Below, piece by piece: positions 40,350 through 49,550 of a stretch of 64,000 nt of DNA. Positions within the stretch are counted from its first letter, which is position 1, and every line of letters starts with the position of its first letter. Below the pieces are notes generated by a model, which had not been told where the DNA came from, searched no databases, and saw nothing but the letters and a program-made list of their open reading frames with translations. This DNA is from Thalassospira sp. ER-Se-21-Dark (lineage in GTDB: Bacteria; Pseudomonadota; Alphaproteobacteria; Rhodospirillales; Thalassospiraceae): positions 248,001-312,000 of the forward strand of contig NZ_VDEZ01000001.1 of assembly GCF_017922435.1 (NCBI RefSeq), in the 5' to 3' direction. A program made the translations under genes and the position numbers.

Positions 40350-41369
40350 ATGAACTCTTTTTCGAGCCCGGGATCAAACCCCGGTAAACCCAATGCAAAA
40401 AAGCGCCTTCGCGTCGCCTTTCTGCTGGCAGACAATTTCACGCTGACAGCGTTTGCCAGTTTTGTCGATGTCTTGCGTCTTTCGGCCGATGAAGCCGACC
40501 GTTCGCGGCCCATTCACTGCGACTGGACGGTGCTGTCTGATACCATGAACCCGGTGCGATCCAGTTGCGGGGTCAAGGTGCAGCCTGACACACGCCTGCG
40601 CAATGCCGGTGACTACGACTATATCGTGGTTGTCGGCGGCCTAATTCAAGAACAAGGCGGGTTTTCATCTGATTGCATCACCTATCTCAAGGCGGCTGCC
40701 GCCAAGGGCAAAAACCTGATCGGGTTGTGTACCGGTGTTTTCGCGCTGTATGAGGCGGGGTTGCTTGAAGGATACCGATGCTGTGTCAGCTGGTTTCACC
40801 ATGACGAATTCGTCGCACGGTTTGAGGCCGCCCAACCGGTTTCCGATCAGATCTTTGTCGTTGATCGGGATCGCCTGACCTGTTCGGGTGGGCATGGCGC
40901 GGCCCATCTGGCGGCCTGGGTGGTGGAAAAGCACATCGGTCGAACGGCTGCGACCAAAAGCCTGAGTATCATGATCATCAACGAGGCCATGACCGGCGAA
41001 AACCCGCAACCGGGCTTTCAGACCGATCTGGTTGCCCGCGAACCACTGGTGAAAAAGGCGCTTCTGCGGATGCGCCAGAATATTGAGTCGCCGGAAACCG
41101 TCGCCAAAATGGCCGAAAAACTTGGCGTCACACGCCGTAAGCTCGAACGGGTGTTTAACGCCGATATCGGCATTTCACCATCACGAGCGGCCCTGCGCAT
41201 CCGGCTTGATGCCGCCAAAAAGCTGCTTGGCGAAACCGGAAAAACAACCACCCAGATCGCACTAAGCACCGGTTTTTGTGATGCATCGCACTTCATTCAT
41301 GCCTTCAAGGCCGAAATCGGCATGAACCCGTCGGAATACCGAAACACGGTTTCTACGGCCCAGCCCTGA
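40350..41369 (+). CDS. GlxA-family transcriptional regulator (GATase1-like plus AraC HTH), GbdR-like
   Basis: 339 residues from ATG 40350. Residues about 20-190 form the DJ-1/PfpI-like domain (VAFLLADNFTLTAFASFVDVLRL; GLCTGVFALYEAGLL), and the last 100 the AraC HTH pair (TVAKMAEKLGVTRRKLERVF, TTTQIALSTGFCDASHFIHAFK). GbdR and SouR, which activate glycine betaine and sarcosine catabolism in Pseudomonas, have this architecture. Its position between soxBDAG and the betaine demethylase genes makes it the probable activator of both. The frame is open back to 40143, but that part overlaps soxB antisense. Confidence 0.87.
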   Translation: MNSFSSPGSNPGKPNAKKRLRVAFLLADNFTLTAFASFVDVLRLSADEADRSRPIHCDWTVLSDTMNPVRSSCGVKVQPDTRLRNAGDYDYIVVVGGLIQEQGGFSSDCITYLKAAAAKGKNLIGLCTGVFALYEAGLLEGYRCCVSWFHHDEFVARFEAAQPVSDQIFVVDRDRLTCSGGHGAAHLAAWVVEKHIGRTAATKSLSIMIINEAMTGENPQPGFQTDLVAREPLVKKALLRMRQNIESPETVAKMAEKLGVTRRKLERVFNADIGISPSRAALRIRLDAAKKLLGETGKTTTQIALSTGFCDASHFIHAFKAEIGMNPSEYRNTVSTAQP

Positions 41370-42437
41370 TCAGGCATCAATGGTGACTTGCCCAATCGGG
41401 TTTGAGCAGCAGGCAAGGATATAGCCTTCCTCGATATCATCATCGGTGATGCCACCGTTATGGACCATATGCACTTGGCCCTCGGTCTTGCGCACCTTGC
41501 AGGTGCCACAAATCCCCATCGAACAGCCTGACGGGATCACGAGTCCTGCGGTGCGCGCCGCGGCAAGAACGGTATCGGTTTGGGTGCAATTTGCCGTGAT
41601 GCCAGATGCGGTGAATGCGATGACAGCCTTGCTGTCCTCATCAGGCACGACATCATCGGGCACGTCTTCTGCTTCCATTGTCGGCGCGTGGAAGCTTTCC
41701 TGATGGTAGCGATCCATATCATAGCCAAGCCCGACCAGAACCTCGCGCACGGCCTGCATGAACGGTTCAGGTCCGCAACAGAACACTTCACGTTCAAGAT
41801 AATCCTGTGCCATCAGGCCCAGCATTAGCTGATTGAACGTGCCCAAATACCCGGTCCATGGCTTGTAGGGATCGGCTTCTTCGACCACCCATTTCAGGGC
41901 AATGCCGTTAATCCGCGACGCGCTGTGCTCCAAACGTTCGCGAAAGATGATCTCGGACGGGCGTTTCGCACAATTAACGAACACGATGTCGGGATCACGC
42001 CCCGCGTCATAAAGATAGGTCGTCATCGACATCATCGGCGTGATACCCGATCCCGCCGAAATGAACAGGTATTTGTCCGCCGGATGGTTAATGAGTGAAA
42101 AGCTGCCCGCCGGTCCCTTGGCCCGAATGCGCACGCCCGGACGCAAATTATCCAGCATCCAGCGCGTACCGACCGAACCCGCCTGCGCCTTGACCGTCAC
42201 CGTCAAGGATGTCGGCCGCGATGGTGAAGATGAAATCGTAAAGGTACGATAAAGCGGCCCGCCCGGCATCGGGAGCTCCAAGGTCAAAAACTGCCCCGGG
42301 TCATAGCTAAACAACGCGCCCGACACCGACTGGAAGCAAAATGTCATGACATTGGGGGCTTCTGGCAGGAACGAAACACATTCCAGTTCCTCAGCGTCCG
42401 ACCAAAAGGCAAGCTTTGGTTTCTCGATCACAGACAT
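41370..42437 (-). CDS. gbcB: Reductase component of a Rieske N-demethylase (GbcB-like)
   Basis: 355 residues. A ferredoxin-reductase core with FMN/FAD motif RTFTISS and NAD motif GSGITPMMS is followed by a C-terminal plant-type 2Fe-2S domain, GCSMGICGTCKV with the fourth Cys in ILACCSN. This matches GbcB, which passes electrons from NADH to the glycine betaine monooxygenase. It begins 4 bases after the oxygenase stop. A homologous reductase serves stachydrine demethylase, so the substrate rests on the oxygenase. Its stop abuts the convergent regulator stop. Confidence 0.85.
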   Translation of the reverse strand: MSVIEKPKLAFWSDAEELECVSFLPEAPNVMTFCFQSVSGALFSYDPGQFLTLELPMPGGPLYRTFTISSSPSRPTSLTVTVKAQAGSVGTRWMLDNLRPGVRIRAKGPAGSFSLINHPADKYLFISAGSGITPMMSMTTYLYDAGRDPDIVFVNCAKRPSEIIFRERLEHSASRINGIALKWVVEEADPYKPWTGYLGTFNQLMLGLMAQDYLEREVFCCGPEPFMQAVREVLVGLGYDMDRYHQESFHAPTMEAEDVPDDVVPDEDSKAVIAFTASGITANCTQTDTVLAAARTAGLVIPSGCSMGICGTCKVRKTEGQVHMVHNGGITDDDIEEGYILACCSNPIGQVTIDA

Positions 42438-42441
42438 CGCC

Positions 42442-43683
42442 CTACTCCGCCGCGATCAATCTGGTTTGGGTCAGCCTGTCCGACAGGGTTTTCGCATACC
42501 AGTTGCCGAACTGGGCAACACCGGCTTCGTGGATTTCGGAATACGGACCGACCTTGTAGGCCGGTGTCGCAATGCCGCGCTGATTGTTCTCGACCACTTC
42601 CTTGTCTTCGGCATTGGTCGCAAGCCAGACTTCGGTAAGACGTTTCAGATCATAGTCACGGCCTTCAACCGCGTCCTTGTGGACAAGCCACTTGGTGACG
42701 ACTTCCGTTTCCATCGGGCTGATGGGCGTCACACGGAAAACAAGCGCATGATCAGACAGAAAATGGTTCCAGGTTGACGGATAATGGAACTTCAAAAGCG
42801 ATCCGGCATTTTTGAACGGGATGTTGGAGTTCGGCAAACTGACGGCCGCCTTGGTATCAAGTGTGTAGCTTTCGGCTTCACCCAGAAGCGGCACACGCAC
42901 CAGACGCCATTCACCACTGTCTGCCATCTGATAGGCAGATGGCGCCCCGACCACCTCGCAGCGGGCCACATGATCATCAAGCACACTGGCCACGACACCA
43001 TCAGATGTACTGCCGATCGCACGCGCATCTTCCGGGAAGGTCCGGCACAGGGATGGGTGGTTGCCCCCGCAGTGATAGCATTCCCGATTATTCTCCCAGA
43101 CCAGCTTCCAGTTGGCCTTTTCGATAATCGTACTTTCGAATGCGACCTTGGAATTTTCCAGATCGTGTGGCGCAAGATAGCGTTCGGCGGCCTTCGCAAA
43201 CGGTTCAATATCCGGTGCGTTTTCAGCAAGGCAGATATAGACCAAGCCGTGGATCACCTGGCAATGAACCGGGCTTAACCCGAATTTTGAATTGTCAAAG
43301 TCCGGCCCCATATCACGCGCCCTAAGCAACTTGCCATCAAGGTCATAGGTCCACTGATGATACGGGCAAACCAACCTTGGATTTCGGCCCTTTTTGGTTT
43401 TGCACAGAACCGACCCACGATGACGGCATGAATTGTGAAATGCCCGCACGACCTGATCATTGCCACGTACGATAACGACGGAATAGGCACCGACTTCATA
43501 AATGACGTAATCGCCCGCCCTGGGGATTTCACATGCCGGGATCGCAAACAGCCATTCCTTGTAATGAATGTTTTCAAGGTCGAGCTCAAAGATCGATTGA
43601 TCCGTATAGAACGGCTGTTCCAGGGAATATCCGGGAACGCGACGCGCCAAAAGATCTTGGACTGAATGCGGCATAACGGGCAT
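42442..43683 (-). CDS. gbcA: Rieske oxygenase, glycine betaine demethylase-like (GbcA)
   Basis: 413 residues from ATG 43683. The Rieske cluster ligands are Cys86, His88, Cys106 and His109 (CRHRG ... CPYHQW). The mononuclear iron site begins at NNRECYHCGGNHP. The family demethylates quaternary amines; GbcA oxidises glycine betaine to dimethylglycine and formaldehyde. Neighbouring demethylase and sarcosine oxidase genes favour betaine over stachydrine or carnitine, but the exact substrate is inferred. It is divergent from a LysR-type regulator. Confidence 0.85.
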   Translation of the reverse strand: MPVMPHSVQDLLARRVPGYSLEQPFYTDQSIFELDLENIHYKEWLFAIPACEIPRAGDYVIYEVGAYSVVIVRGNDQVVRAFHNSCRHRGSVLCKTKKGRNPRLVCPYHQWTYDLDGKLLRARDMGPDFDNSKFGLSPVHCQVIHGLVYICLAENAPDIEPFAKAAERYLAPHDLENSKVAFESTIIEKANWKLVWENNRECYHCGGNHPSLCRTFPEDARAIGSTSDGVVASVLDDHVARCEVVGAPSAYQMADSGEWRLVRVPLLGEAESYTLDTKAAVSLPNSNIPFKNAGSLLKFHYPSTWNHFLSDHALVFRVTPISPMETEVVTKWLVHKDAVEGRDYDLKRLTEVWLATNAEDKEVVENNQRGIATPAYKVGPYSEIHEAGVAQFGNWYAKTLSDRLTQTRLIAAE

Positions 43684-43771
43684 GGCGGAAATCCGTTTCT
43701 TGATGGTTAGAAGCAACCAAAAGTGTGAACTTCATGCCGCGATTTACAACGGCATTAATTTTCATCTTGGT

Positions 43772-43802
43772 TTAGCTCACCTAATCTGAAAAACTCACCT
43801 AA
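43772..43802. promoter_or_regulatory. Candidate LysR-type binding site
   Basis: TTAG-CTCAC-CTAA (43772-43784) fits the T-N11-A pattern of LysR boxes. CTCACCTAA occurs twice in the same direction, at 43776 and 43794, a spacing of 18 bases. The site lies in the 150-base divergent region between the Rieske oxygenase and LysR genes. Confidence 0.4.
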
Positions 43803-43832
43803 GTTACGCTGCTCTGTTTTCAGGAGAGGCTC

Positions 43833-44711
43833 TTGGCCCACCCATATGATCTGTCTTCGATAAATGCCCTGATCTGCTTTGAGGCAGCTGGTCGCAATAT
43901 GAGCTTCAAGGATGCGGCGGCAGAACTCAATGTCACGCCAGCGGCTGTAAGCCACCAGATCAAGGCGCTTGAGGCCGATATTGGCAGTGCGCTTTTCATT
44001 CGCCGCAACCGCGGGGTGGAGCTGACCGAGAAAGGTGCCTTCCTTCTCGTCGCCCTGCAAAGGGGCTTTGAAACCATTTCCGATACGGTCATTCAGTTGC
44101 GCGATCAACCCGAAACGGTTGATGTCACAATCCGCACGACAACGGCGGTCAGTTCACTTTGGCTTACGCCAAAAATTGCCGCCTTCTGGAAAATTCATCC
44201 CAATATCACTGTCTCGCAGATTGTATCGGACGTGCCGGGCATGACGGGGCATTGTGACCTTAGCATCCATTACAGCAACCCCGATGACGGGGCCAATGGA
44301 TATTACAAACTGTTTCAGGATCGCGTGGCCGCCATCGGCACACTGGCCTTCAAGGCAGAACAAAACATCGAAACGATTGATGATCTTTTGCGTGCGCCCC
44401 TGATCCATCTGCATAACGAGGAAACCGACTGGACAACATGGACCGACTGGTTCCGCGCATTGGGACGCCCGGCCCCAAAGGGCCGCAGCTTCAAGCTCAA
44501 CAATTACACGATTGCGCTTCAGGCCGCACAGGATGACGTCGGTGCGGTGCTTGGCTGGGACGAGCTGGTTGGGCCTCTGCTGGAAGACGGACGCCTGATC
44601 AAACTTGTGCCTGACGAAATCCCCTCGCCGATGGGGTTTTATCTGCGCGTCCATCCGCGCGCATCCGAAAAGGCCCGCATATTTGTCGACTGGCTGATCG
44701 ATGCCGCCTGA
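43833..44711 (+). CDS. LysR-family transcriptional regulator, GcvA-like
   Basis: 292 residues. The start is TTG 43833, chosen because CAGGAGAGG lies 6 bases upstream and the protein begins with the conserved YDLSSINALICFEAAGRNMSFKDAAAELNVTPAAVSHQIKALE. The substrate-binding domain follows (from about 95). GcvA-type regulators control glycine cleavage. Here it is divergent from the betaine demethylase gene and probably senses an intermediate of that path. Confidence 0.88.
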   Translation: MAHPYDLSSINALICFEAAGRNMSFKDAAAELNVTPAAVSHQIKALEADIGSALFIRRNRGVELTEKGAFLLVALQRGFETISDTVIQLRDQPETVDVTIRTTTAVSSLWLTPKIAAFWKIHPNITVSQIVSDVPGMTGHCDLSIHYSNPDDGANGYYKLFQDRVAAIGTLAFKAEQNIETIDDLLRAPLIHLHNEETDWTTWTDWFRALGRPAPKGRSFKLNNYTIALQAAQDDVGAVLGWDELVGPLLEDGRLIKLVPDEIPSPMGFYLRVHPRASEKARIFVDWLIDAA

Positions 44712-44760
44712 GATAGCGGGAAACGGCAAGCGCGACACACTGCCACGCTTGCCGTACACA

Positions 44761-46797
44761 TCAGACGTCTTTTAACAAACGCAATGCATCATAGATCGCC
44801 GCATGGGTATTGCGTGCCGATACCGCATCCCCGATCCGGAACAGCTGATAGGTCCCGTCGGGATTGCGCACGACCGATTGCGGCTTTCCGGCCAAAAGGT
44901 CGTCATGCGACATTTCACCATGGTTCGATGAGCCGGGCTTGAGATCAAAATAGATATCATCAAGTGGAATGGTGCCGTGGTTGACCACGATCTGATCAAC
45001 AATGCGTTGCTTGACAACCCCGCCATAGTCACTGCCGACATGCGCAATGAGTTGATTGCCCTGTTTTTCGACCGCTTCAAGGCGATAGGTCACCGTAAAG
45101 GTGGTATCAAGTTTCTGCATGCTGCGCATATAGGGCACAAGGTTCATCGCCATGACTTCGGGCGCGAATGACCGATCCGGGGTCATGATTTCGACCTTGG
45201 CCCCTGATTTGGCAATCAGTTCGGCTGCCTGTAAACCGGCATGATCCCCGGCATCGTCATAAACCAGAACATTGGAGCCCGGCTTGACGTCGCCCGAAAT
45301 GATATCCCAGGTCGACACTACCAGATCATTGCCCTTTGACAGGACTTCGGTATCGGGCATGCCGCCGGTGGCGATGATCACCACATCGGGGTTTTCGGCC
45401 GTAATCGTGTCGGCCTCGGCCCAGGTATTGAAATGGAAAGTCACACCAAGTCGGGTGCACTCGGCCATGCGCCAGTCGATGATGCTGATCATTTCGCGGC
45501 GGCGTTCGTTCTGCGCGGTCAGCCGGATCTGCCCACCGGGATTTGGGGCGGCCTCGAAGACGACAACCTCGTGGCCGCGTTCGCCGGCAACACGTGCGGC
45601 TTCCATACCCGCCGGGCCGGATCCGACAATCACGACCTTTTTACGGGTTTCTGCCTTTTCAATGATTTGGGGCATCGAAAGCTCGCGGCCGGTTGCGGCG
45701 TTATGGATGCAATAGGCCGACCCGCCCTGATAAATGCGATCAAGGCAATAGTTTGCCCCAACGCACGGGCGGATTTCGTCTTCGCGCTTTTCAATGATCT
45801 TGCGGACAATATGCGGATCGGTGATATGCGCACGCGTCATGCCCACCATATCAACCTTGCCCGAAGCAATCGCATGACGCGCAGTTGCCACGTCAGGGAT
45901 TTTGGCGGCATGGAAGGTCGGGAATTCGGTTGCAGCACGAATTTCACCAGCAAAATCCAGATGCGGTGAATTGGCCATACCCTGAATCGGGATCACATCA
46001 GTCAGCGCAGCATCGGTATCAATACGCCCACGAATAACGTTCAGGAAATCGACCATCCCGCTGTCTTTAAGACGCTTGGAAATCTCAAGACCATCGGACG
46101 GGGTCAAGCCGCCATCAATACATTCATCCCCGGTATAGCGCACACCGACAATGAAGTCGGACCCAACGCGCTTGCGAATTTCGGTCAACACATCAAAGGT
46201 GAACCGCAGGCGGTTATCAATGCTGCCACCATAGGGGCCATCAAGTTCGTTGGTCAGCGGCGACCAGAACTGATCCATCAGATGGCCATAGGCCTGAAGC
46301 TCGATCCCGTCCATGCCGCCTGCCTTCATGCGTTCGGCCGCATCGGCATAATCCTTGATGATGCGCTCGATATCCCAGTCTTCCATTTTTTTCGGGAAGG
46401 CCCGGTGGGCGGCTTCGCGTTTGTGCGATGGGGATACCACTGGCAACCAGTTTGCCTTGTCCCAGCGCGTGCGACGCCCCAGATGGGTTAGCTGGATCAT
46501 AACCGCCGCCCCCTGTTCATGCACCGCATCGGTCAGGTCCTTCATCCACGGAACGACTTCATCCTTCCAGACCAAAAGGTTGTTGAAAACCGGCGGACTG
46601 TCCTTTGACACCGCGGCCGACCCCGCCGTCATGGTCATGGCAACGCCGCCCTTGGCACGTTCCACATGATAGGCACGATAACGGTCCTTTGGCATGCCAT
46701 CCTCGGGATAGGCCGGTTCGTGCGACGTCATCATGATGCGGTTACGCAGCGTCAGATGTTTAAGCTGATAAGGCTGAAGAAGCGGATCGTTGGACAT
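44761..46797 (-). CDS. dgcA: FMN/[4Fe-4S]/FAD demethylase, dimethylglycine demethylase-like (DgcA)
   Basis: 678 residues from ATG 46797. An old-yellow-enzyme barrel (about 1-350; LKHLTLRNRIMMTSHEPAY, QLTHLGRR) is followed by a cysteine cluster (CVGANYCLDRIYQGGSAYC) and an FAD/NAD Rossmann region (VVIVGSGPAGMEAARVAGERG). This is the 2,4-dienoyl-CoA reductase/trimethylamine dehydrogenase architecture used by DgcA and by N-methylproline demethylase. The betaine and sarcosine genes nearby favour dimethylglycine as substrate. No separate dgcB is seen. A TetR gene is divergent from it. Confidence 0.83.
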   Translation of the reverse strand: MSNDPLLQPYQLKHLTLRNRIMMTSHEPAYPEDGMPKDRYRAYHVERAKGGVAMTMTAGSAAVSKDSPPVFNNLLVWKDEVVPWMKDLTDAVHEQGAAVMIQLTHLGRRTRWDKANWLPVVSPSHKREAAHRAFPKKMEDWDIERIIKDYADAAERMKAGGMDGIELQAYGHLMDQFWSPLTNELDGPYGGSIDNRLRFTFDVLTEIRKRVGSDFIVGVRYTGDECIDGGLTPSDGLEISKRLKDSGMVDFLNVIRGRIDTDAALTDVIPIQGMANSPHLDFAGEIRAATEFPTFHAAKIPDVATARHAIASGKVDMVGMTRAHITDPHIVRKIIEKREDEIRPCVGANYCLDRIYQGGSAYCIHNAATGRELSMPQIIEKAETRKKVVIVGSGPAGMEAARVAGERGHEVVVFEAAPNPGGQIRLTAQNERRREMISIIDWRMAECTRLGVTFHFNTWAEADTITAENPDVVIIATGGMPDTEVLSKGNDLVVSTWDIISGDVKPGSNVLVYDDAGDHAGLQAAELIAKSGAKVEIMTPDRSFAPEVMAMNLVPYMRSMQKLDTTFTVTYRLEAVEKQGNQLIAHVGSDYGGVVKQRIVDQIVVNHGTIPLDDIYFDLKPGSSNHGEMSHDDLLAGKPQSVVRNPDGTYQLFRIGDAVSARNTHAAIYDALRLLKDV

Positions 46798-46844
46798 GTG
46801 CGGGGCTCCGGATTTGATCTCTCTGCCCATGACGATATTCAAAA

Positions 46845-46903
46845 ATGTACAGTTATGTCAATTTTAAGTTCACTGATGTATATTTTAGATACATTCATGT
46901 ACA
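46845..46903. promoter_or_regulatory. Candidate TetR operator region
   Basis: The divergent spacer holds an inverted repeat ATGTAT (46876-46881) / ATACAT (46889-46894) with 7 bases between. It is flanked by two direct ATGTACA copies at 46845 and 46897. All lie between the dgcA-like start and the TetR start, where a TetR-type repressor would control both genes. Confidence 0.45.
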
Positions 46904-46945
46904 CTCTGCTTGTCGCGGCCCGGGCAGTTTGCTAAGGAAACGTCC

Positions 46946-47587
46946 ATGGAAGAACAGATTGAAGATATCGCAGGACAAAATAGCGGTTGGCGCGGATCGG
47001 CGGAGATTTGGCTGAATGCGGCCTATGACGCCCTGCTTGAAACAGGTGTCGATGGCGTCAAGATCCAGCCACTGGCAAAACGCCTGAACCTGTCACGCAC
47101 CAGCTTCTATTGGTTTTTCAAGGACCGGAAGGAGTTGCTGGGTGCGCTGCTGGATCTGTGGCGCGAAAAAAACACCGGCAATCTGATCAAACAGACCGAG
47201 GCCTATGCCGAGACCGTCTCGGAAGCGATGCTGAACATCATCGATTGCTGGCTGATGCCCGACCTGTTTGATTCGCGTCTTGAATTTGCCGTGCGCAGCT
47301 GGTCGATGCAGTCCAACGATGTCAGGGCCGAGATTGAAAAGGCCGATCAGCAACGCCTTGATGCGCTCGCCAAACTGTTCATCCATTTCGGACAGGAAGA
47401 ACGCATGGCCGATGTCCGCGCCCGTGCGATCTATCTGGTACAGATTGGCTATATCTCGATGAAAGCAAACGAAGATCTAGCCGTGCGCATGGCGCGCATT
47501 CCCGGCTATGTCGAAACATTCTGCGGTCAGGCCCCGACGCAAAGCGAACTCAACCGGTTTTACGCGCGGCACAATTTTGCGCCCTGA
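46946..47587 (+). CDS. TetR-family transcriptional regulator
   Basis: 213 residues from ATG 46946 after AAGGAAA. The HTH is at about residues 22-65 (AYDALLETGVDGVKIQPLAKRLNLSRTSFYWFFKDRKELL). The ligand domain is unassigned. It is divergent from the dgcA-like gene and probably represses it until its substrate is present. Confidence 0.88.
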   Translation: MEEQIEDIAGQNSGWRGSAEIWLNAAYDALLETGVDGVKIQPLAKRLNLSRTSFYWFFKDRKELLGALLDLWREKNTGNLIKQTEAYAETVSEAMLNIIDCWLMPDLFDSRLEFAVRSWSMQSNDVRAEIEKADQQRLDALAKLFIHFGQEERMADVRARAIYLVQIGYISMKANEDLAVRMARIPGYVETFCGQAPTQSELNRFYARHNFAP

Positions 47588-47635
47588 ACCGGTCAGCTCA
47601 TCAGATTTGCAGGGCGGCCAAACCCACCTTTGGGC

Positions 47636-48811
47636 TCAGAACTCAGCCTTGAAAATCGTATCATCAAGGAATTGATCCATCCCGACAAGTGATCGATCCG
47701 GTGCGTCTGCGGCACCTTCGACACGCCAGTCATCCTGCGGAACCAGAACATCCAGCCCGGCAACTGCCGCTCGATAAAGGTCCGGTCGGAAGACATCGGG
47801 AATGACGGCTTTAAGATCCGTGTCTTGGGGGATTTGTCGCCAACGCTTCATTTGTTCGCCAATCCAGCGACCCTGTGACAACCACGGGAAAGTTGCGGTG
47901 TAGCGGTAAAAGACATGGCGGTCAGGCAGATCGATGGGCGGCTCCCCCGGACGCAAGACCGGCTTACCGCTCAGCGATGCCTTCAGCACTTCAAACGGCG
48001 CGCCGACATTGGCCTCCTCAGACAGTATATGTGCCAGCTCAACGCGGTTCCCCGGCTGGTCTGCCCATTCAGCAGCCCTGACAAGCGCACGCACAAGTGC
48101 AGAAACAAGTTCCGGATTGCTCTGCGCCCAGTCTTCCCGCAGACCAAGAACCTTCTCGGGGCTTCGTGACCAGATATCGTCCTTAAGCGCAACAATCACA
48201 CCATCACCGTGAAACACCGCCCGCTGGTTCCATGGTTCGCCAACGCAGTAACCATCCACCCAACCATTACGCAGACTGTCAAACATGCGCGGCGGCGCGA
48301 TCACGCCGATATTCACATCCATGTCCGGATCAATTCCGGCTGCCGCCATCCAATAGCGAAGCTCATAGTTATGGCTTGAGAACGGAAACACGGTGGCAAA
48401 GGACAGGATCGGGCGCCCTTCGGCCTTGTCTTCATCAATGACCTTTTTAAGCGCCCTTGCGGACCGCCCGCGCGGCCCAAGCATCGCATTCGGGTCGGCC
48501 TCCAACATGCGCTGATAAAGCTGGGTCGAGACCGTAATCGCATTACCACCACGGCCCAACGCCATCGGCACGACGATATTTTGAACCGGCAGTCCGCCAA
48601 GCCCAAGCCGCGCGGCGATCGGAATTCCCGCCAAAAGATGGGCTGCTTCAAACATGCCAAAGGAAAGCTTGTCACGAATGGCTGCCCATGACATTTCACG
48701 GACCAGTTCCAGATCGATATCTTCCTGCTGGGCAAACCCCATTGCACGCGCCACCACCGGAATGGCACAGTCGACCAGTGGAACAAAACCAAGACGAACC
48801 TTGTTAGCCAT
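47636..48811 (-). CDS. nasS: Cytoplasmic nitrate sensor NasS
   Basis: 391 residues of the NrtA/CmpA oxyanion-binding family, but without a signal peptide or lipobox: it begins MANKVRLGFVPLVDCAIPVVARAMGF. That, and the nasT gene 3 bases upstream, identify NasS rather than a transporter subunit. Blocks such as GWVDGYCVGEPWNQRAV and RWIGEQMKRWRQIP match the family. In known systems NasS holds NasT inactive until nitrate or nitrite binds. Confidence 0.92.
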   Translation of the reverse strand: MANKVRLGFVPLVDCAIPVVARAMGFAQQEDIDLELVREMSWAAIRDKLSFGMFEAAHLLAGIPIAARLGLGGLPVQNIVVPMALGRGGNAITVSTQLYQRMLEADPNAMLGPRGRSARALKKVIDEDKAEGRPILSFATVFPFSSHNYELRYWMAAAGIDPDMDVNIGVIAPPRMFDSLRNGWVDGYCVGEPWNQRAVFHGDGVIVALKDDIWSRSPEKVLGLREDWAQSNPELVSALVRALVRAAEWADQPGNRVELAHILSEEANVGAPFEVLKASLSGKPVLRPGEPPIDLPDRHVFYRYTATFPWLSQGRWIGEQMKRWRQIPQDTDLKAVIPDVFRPDLYRAAVAGLDVLVPQDDWRVEGAADAPDRSLVGMDQFLDDTIFKAEF

Positions 48812-48814
48812 CCA

Positions 48815-49405
48815 TCAAAACTCCAACTGAAACGCCGTTATAACGCTTTGCGCGATTTCATAAATCTTGCGATTTTGCTTCATGGCGTTTTTGCGCAGCA
48901 GCGCATAAGAATCTTCTTCGGACAGACCTTTTTCTTTCATCAGGATGCCCTTGGCCCGTTCAATCAGTTTGCGTTCATTGAGCTTCGCCTGCGCTTCATC
49001 ACGTTCGCGGCGCAGCTGGTCAAAGACGTTGAACCGTGAAATCGCCATTTCGACAATCGGGCGAATGCGGTCCTGACGCAGACCATCAACCACATAGGCA
49101 CTGACACCTGCCGAAACCGCCTCGTGGATCATGGATGCGTCACTTTGATCAACGAACATCGCAATCGGGCGCGCAATGGCGCGCGACACCTGAAACATCT
49201 GTTCAAGCGTGTCGCGGTCGGGGTTTTCAAGATCGATGATGATGATGTCTGGTGCCAACGCCTGAATGCGTTCGACCAGATTGTGGGACGTGCCAATACG
49301 GGCCACGCGGGTATAGCCGCTTTCAACCAGACCACGTTCGACAATCGCCGCACGGTCCGGATTTTCGTCAATCACCAGAATATTGAATTCTTCCAGCTTC
49401 ACCAA
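48815..49405 (-). CDS. nasT: ANTAR-domain antitermination regulator NasT
   Basis: 196 residues. A receiver-like domain (1-120) with the acceptor-position Asp in IIIIDLENPD leads through a coiled coil (FDQLRRERDEAQAKLNERK) into the ANTAR domain (about 130-190; LIERAKGILMKEKGLSEEDSYALLRKNAM). ANTAR proteins bind paired RNA hairpins with six-base loops and prevent termination. Such hairpins are visible in the nirB leader and in the narK leader of this locus. Confidence 0.94.
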   Translation of the reverse strand: MVKLEEFNILVIDENPDRAAIVERGLVESGYTRVARIGTSHNLVERIQALAPDIIIIDLENPDRDTLEQMFQVSRAIARPIAMFVDQSDASMIHEAVSAGVSAYVVDGLRQDRIRPIVEMAISRFNVFDQLRRERDEAQAKLNERKLIERAKGILMKEKGLSEEDSYALLRKNAMKQNRKIYEIAQSVITAFQLEF

Positions 49406-49497
49406 CTAACCCTAACTCCCTGACAGCCTGAAATGGCTGCGCCTCTCTGAGATATTTTTTATATGCTCCGTCCCGTTTACGGGTCCGGATTATTGGT

Positions 49498-49528
49498 TTC
49501 GGGATGCGGCGCCGACCGCATCCCGAAA
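49498..49528. terminator. Strong stem-loop between narK and nasT
   Basis: Perfect stem with arms TTTCGGGATGCGG-like / CCGCATCCCGAAA and a six-base loop. It lies 23 bases after the narK stop on the leftward transcript. There is no T-tract after it, so it may reduce read-through into nasTS or protect the narK mRNA end rather than act as a classical terminator. Confidence 0.6.
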
Positions 49529-49550
49529 AGATCATATCAAACAGCGTATC

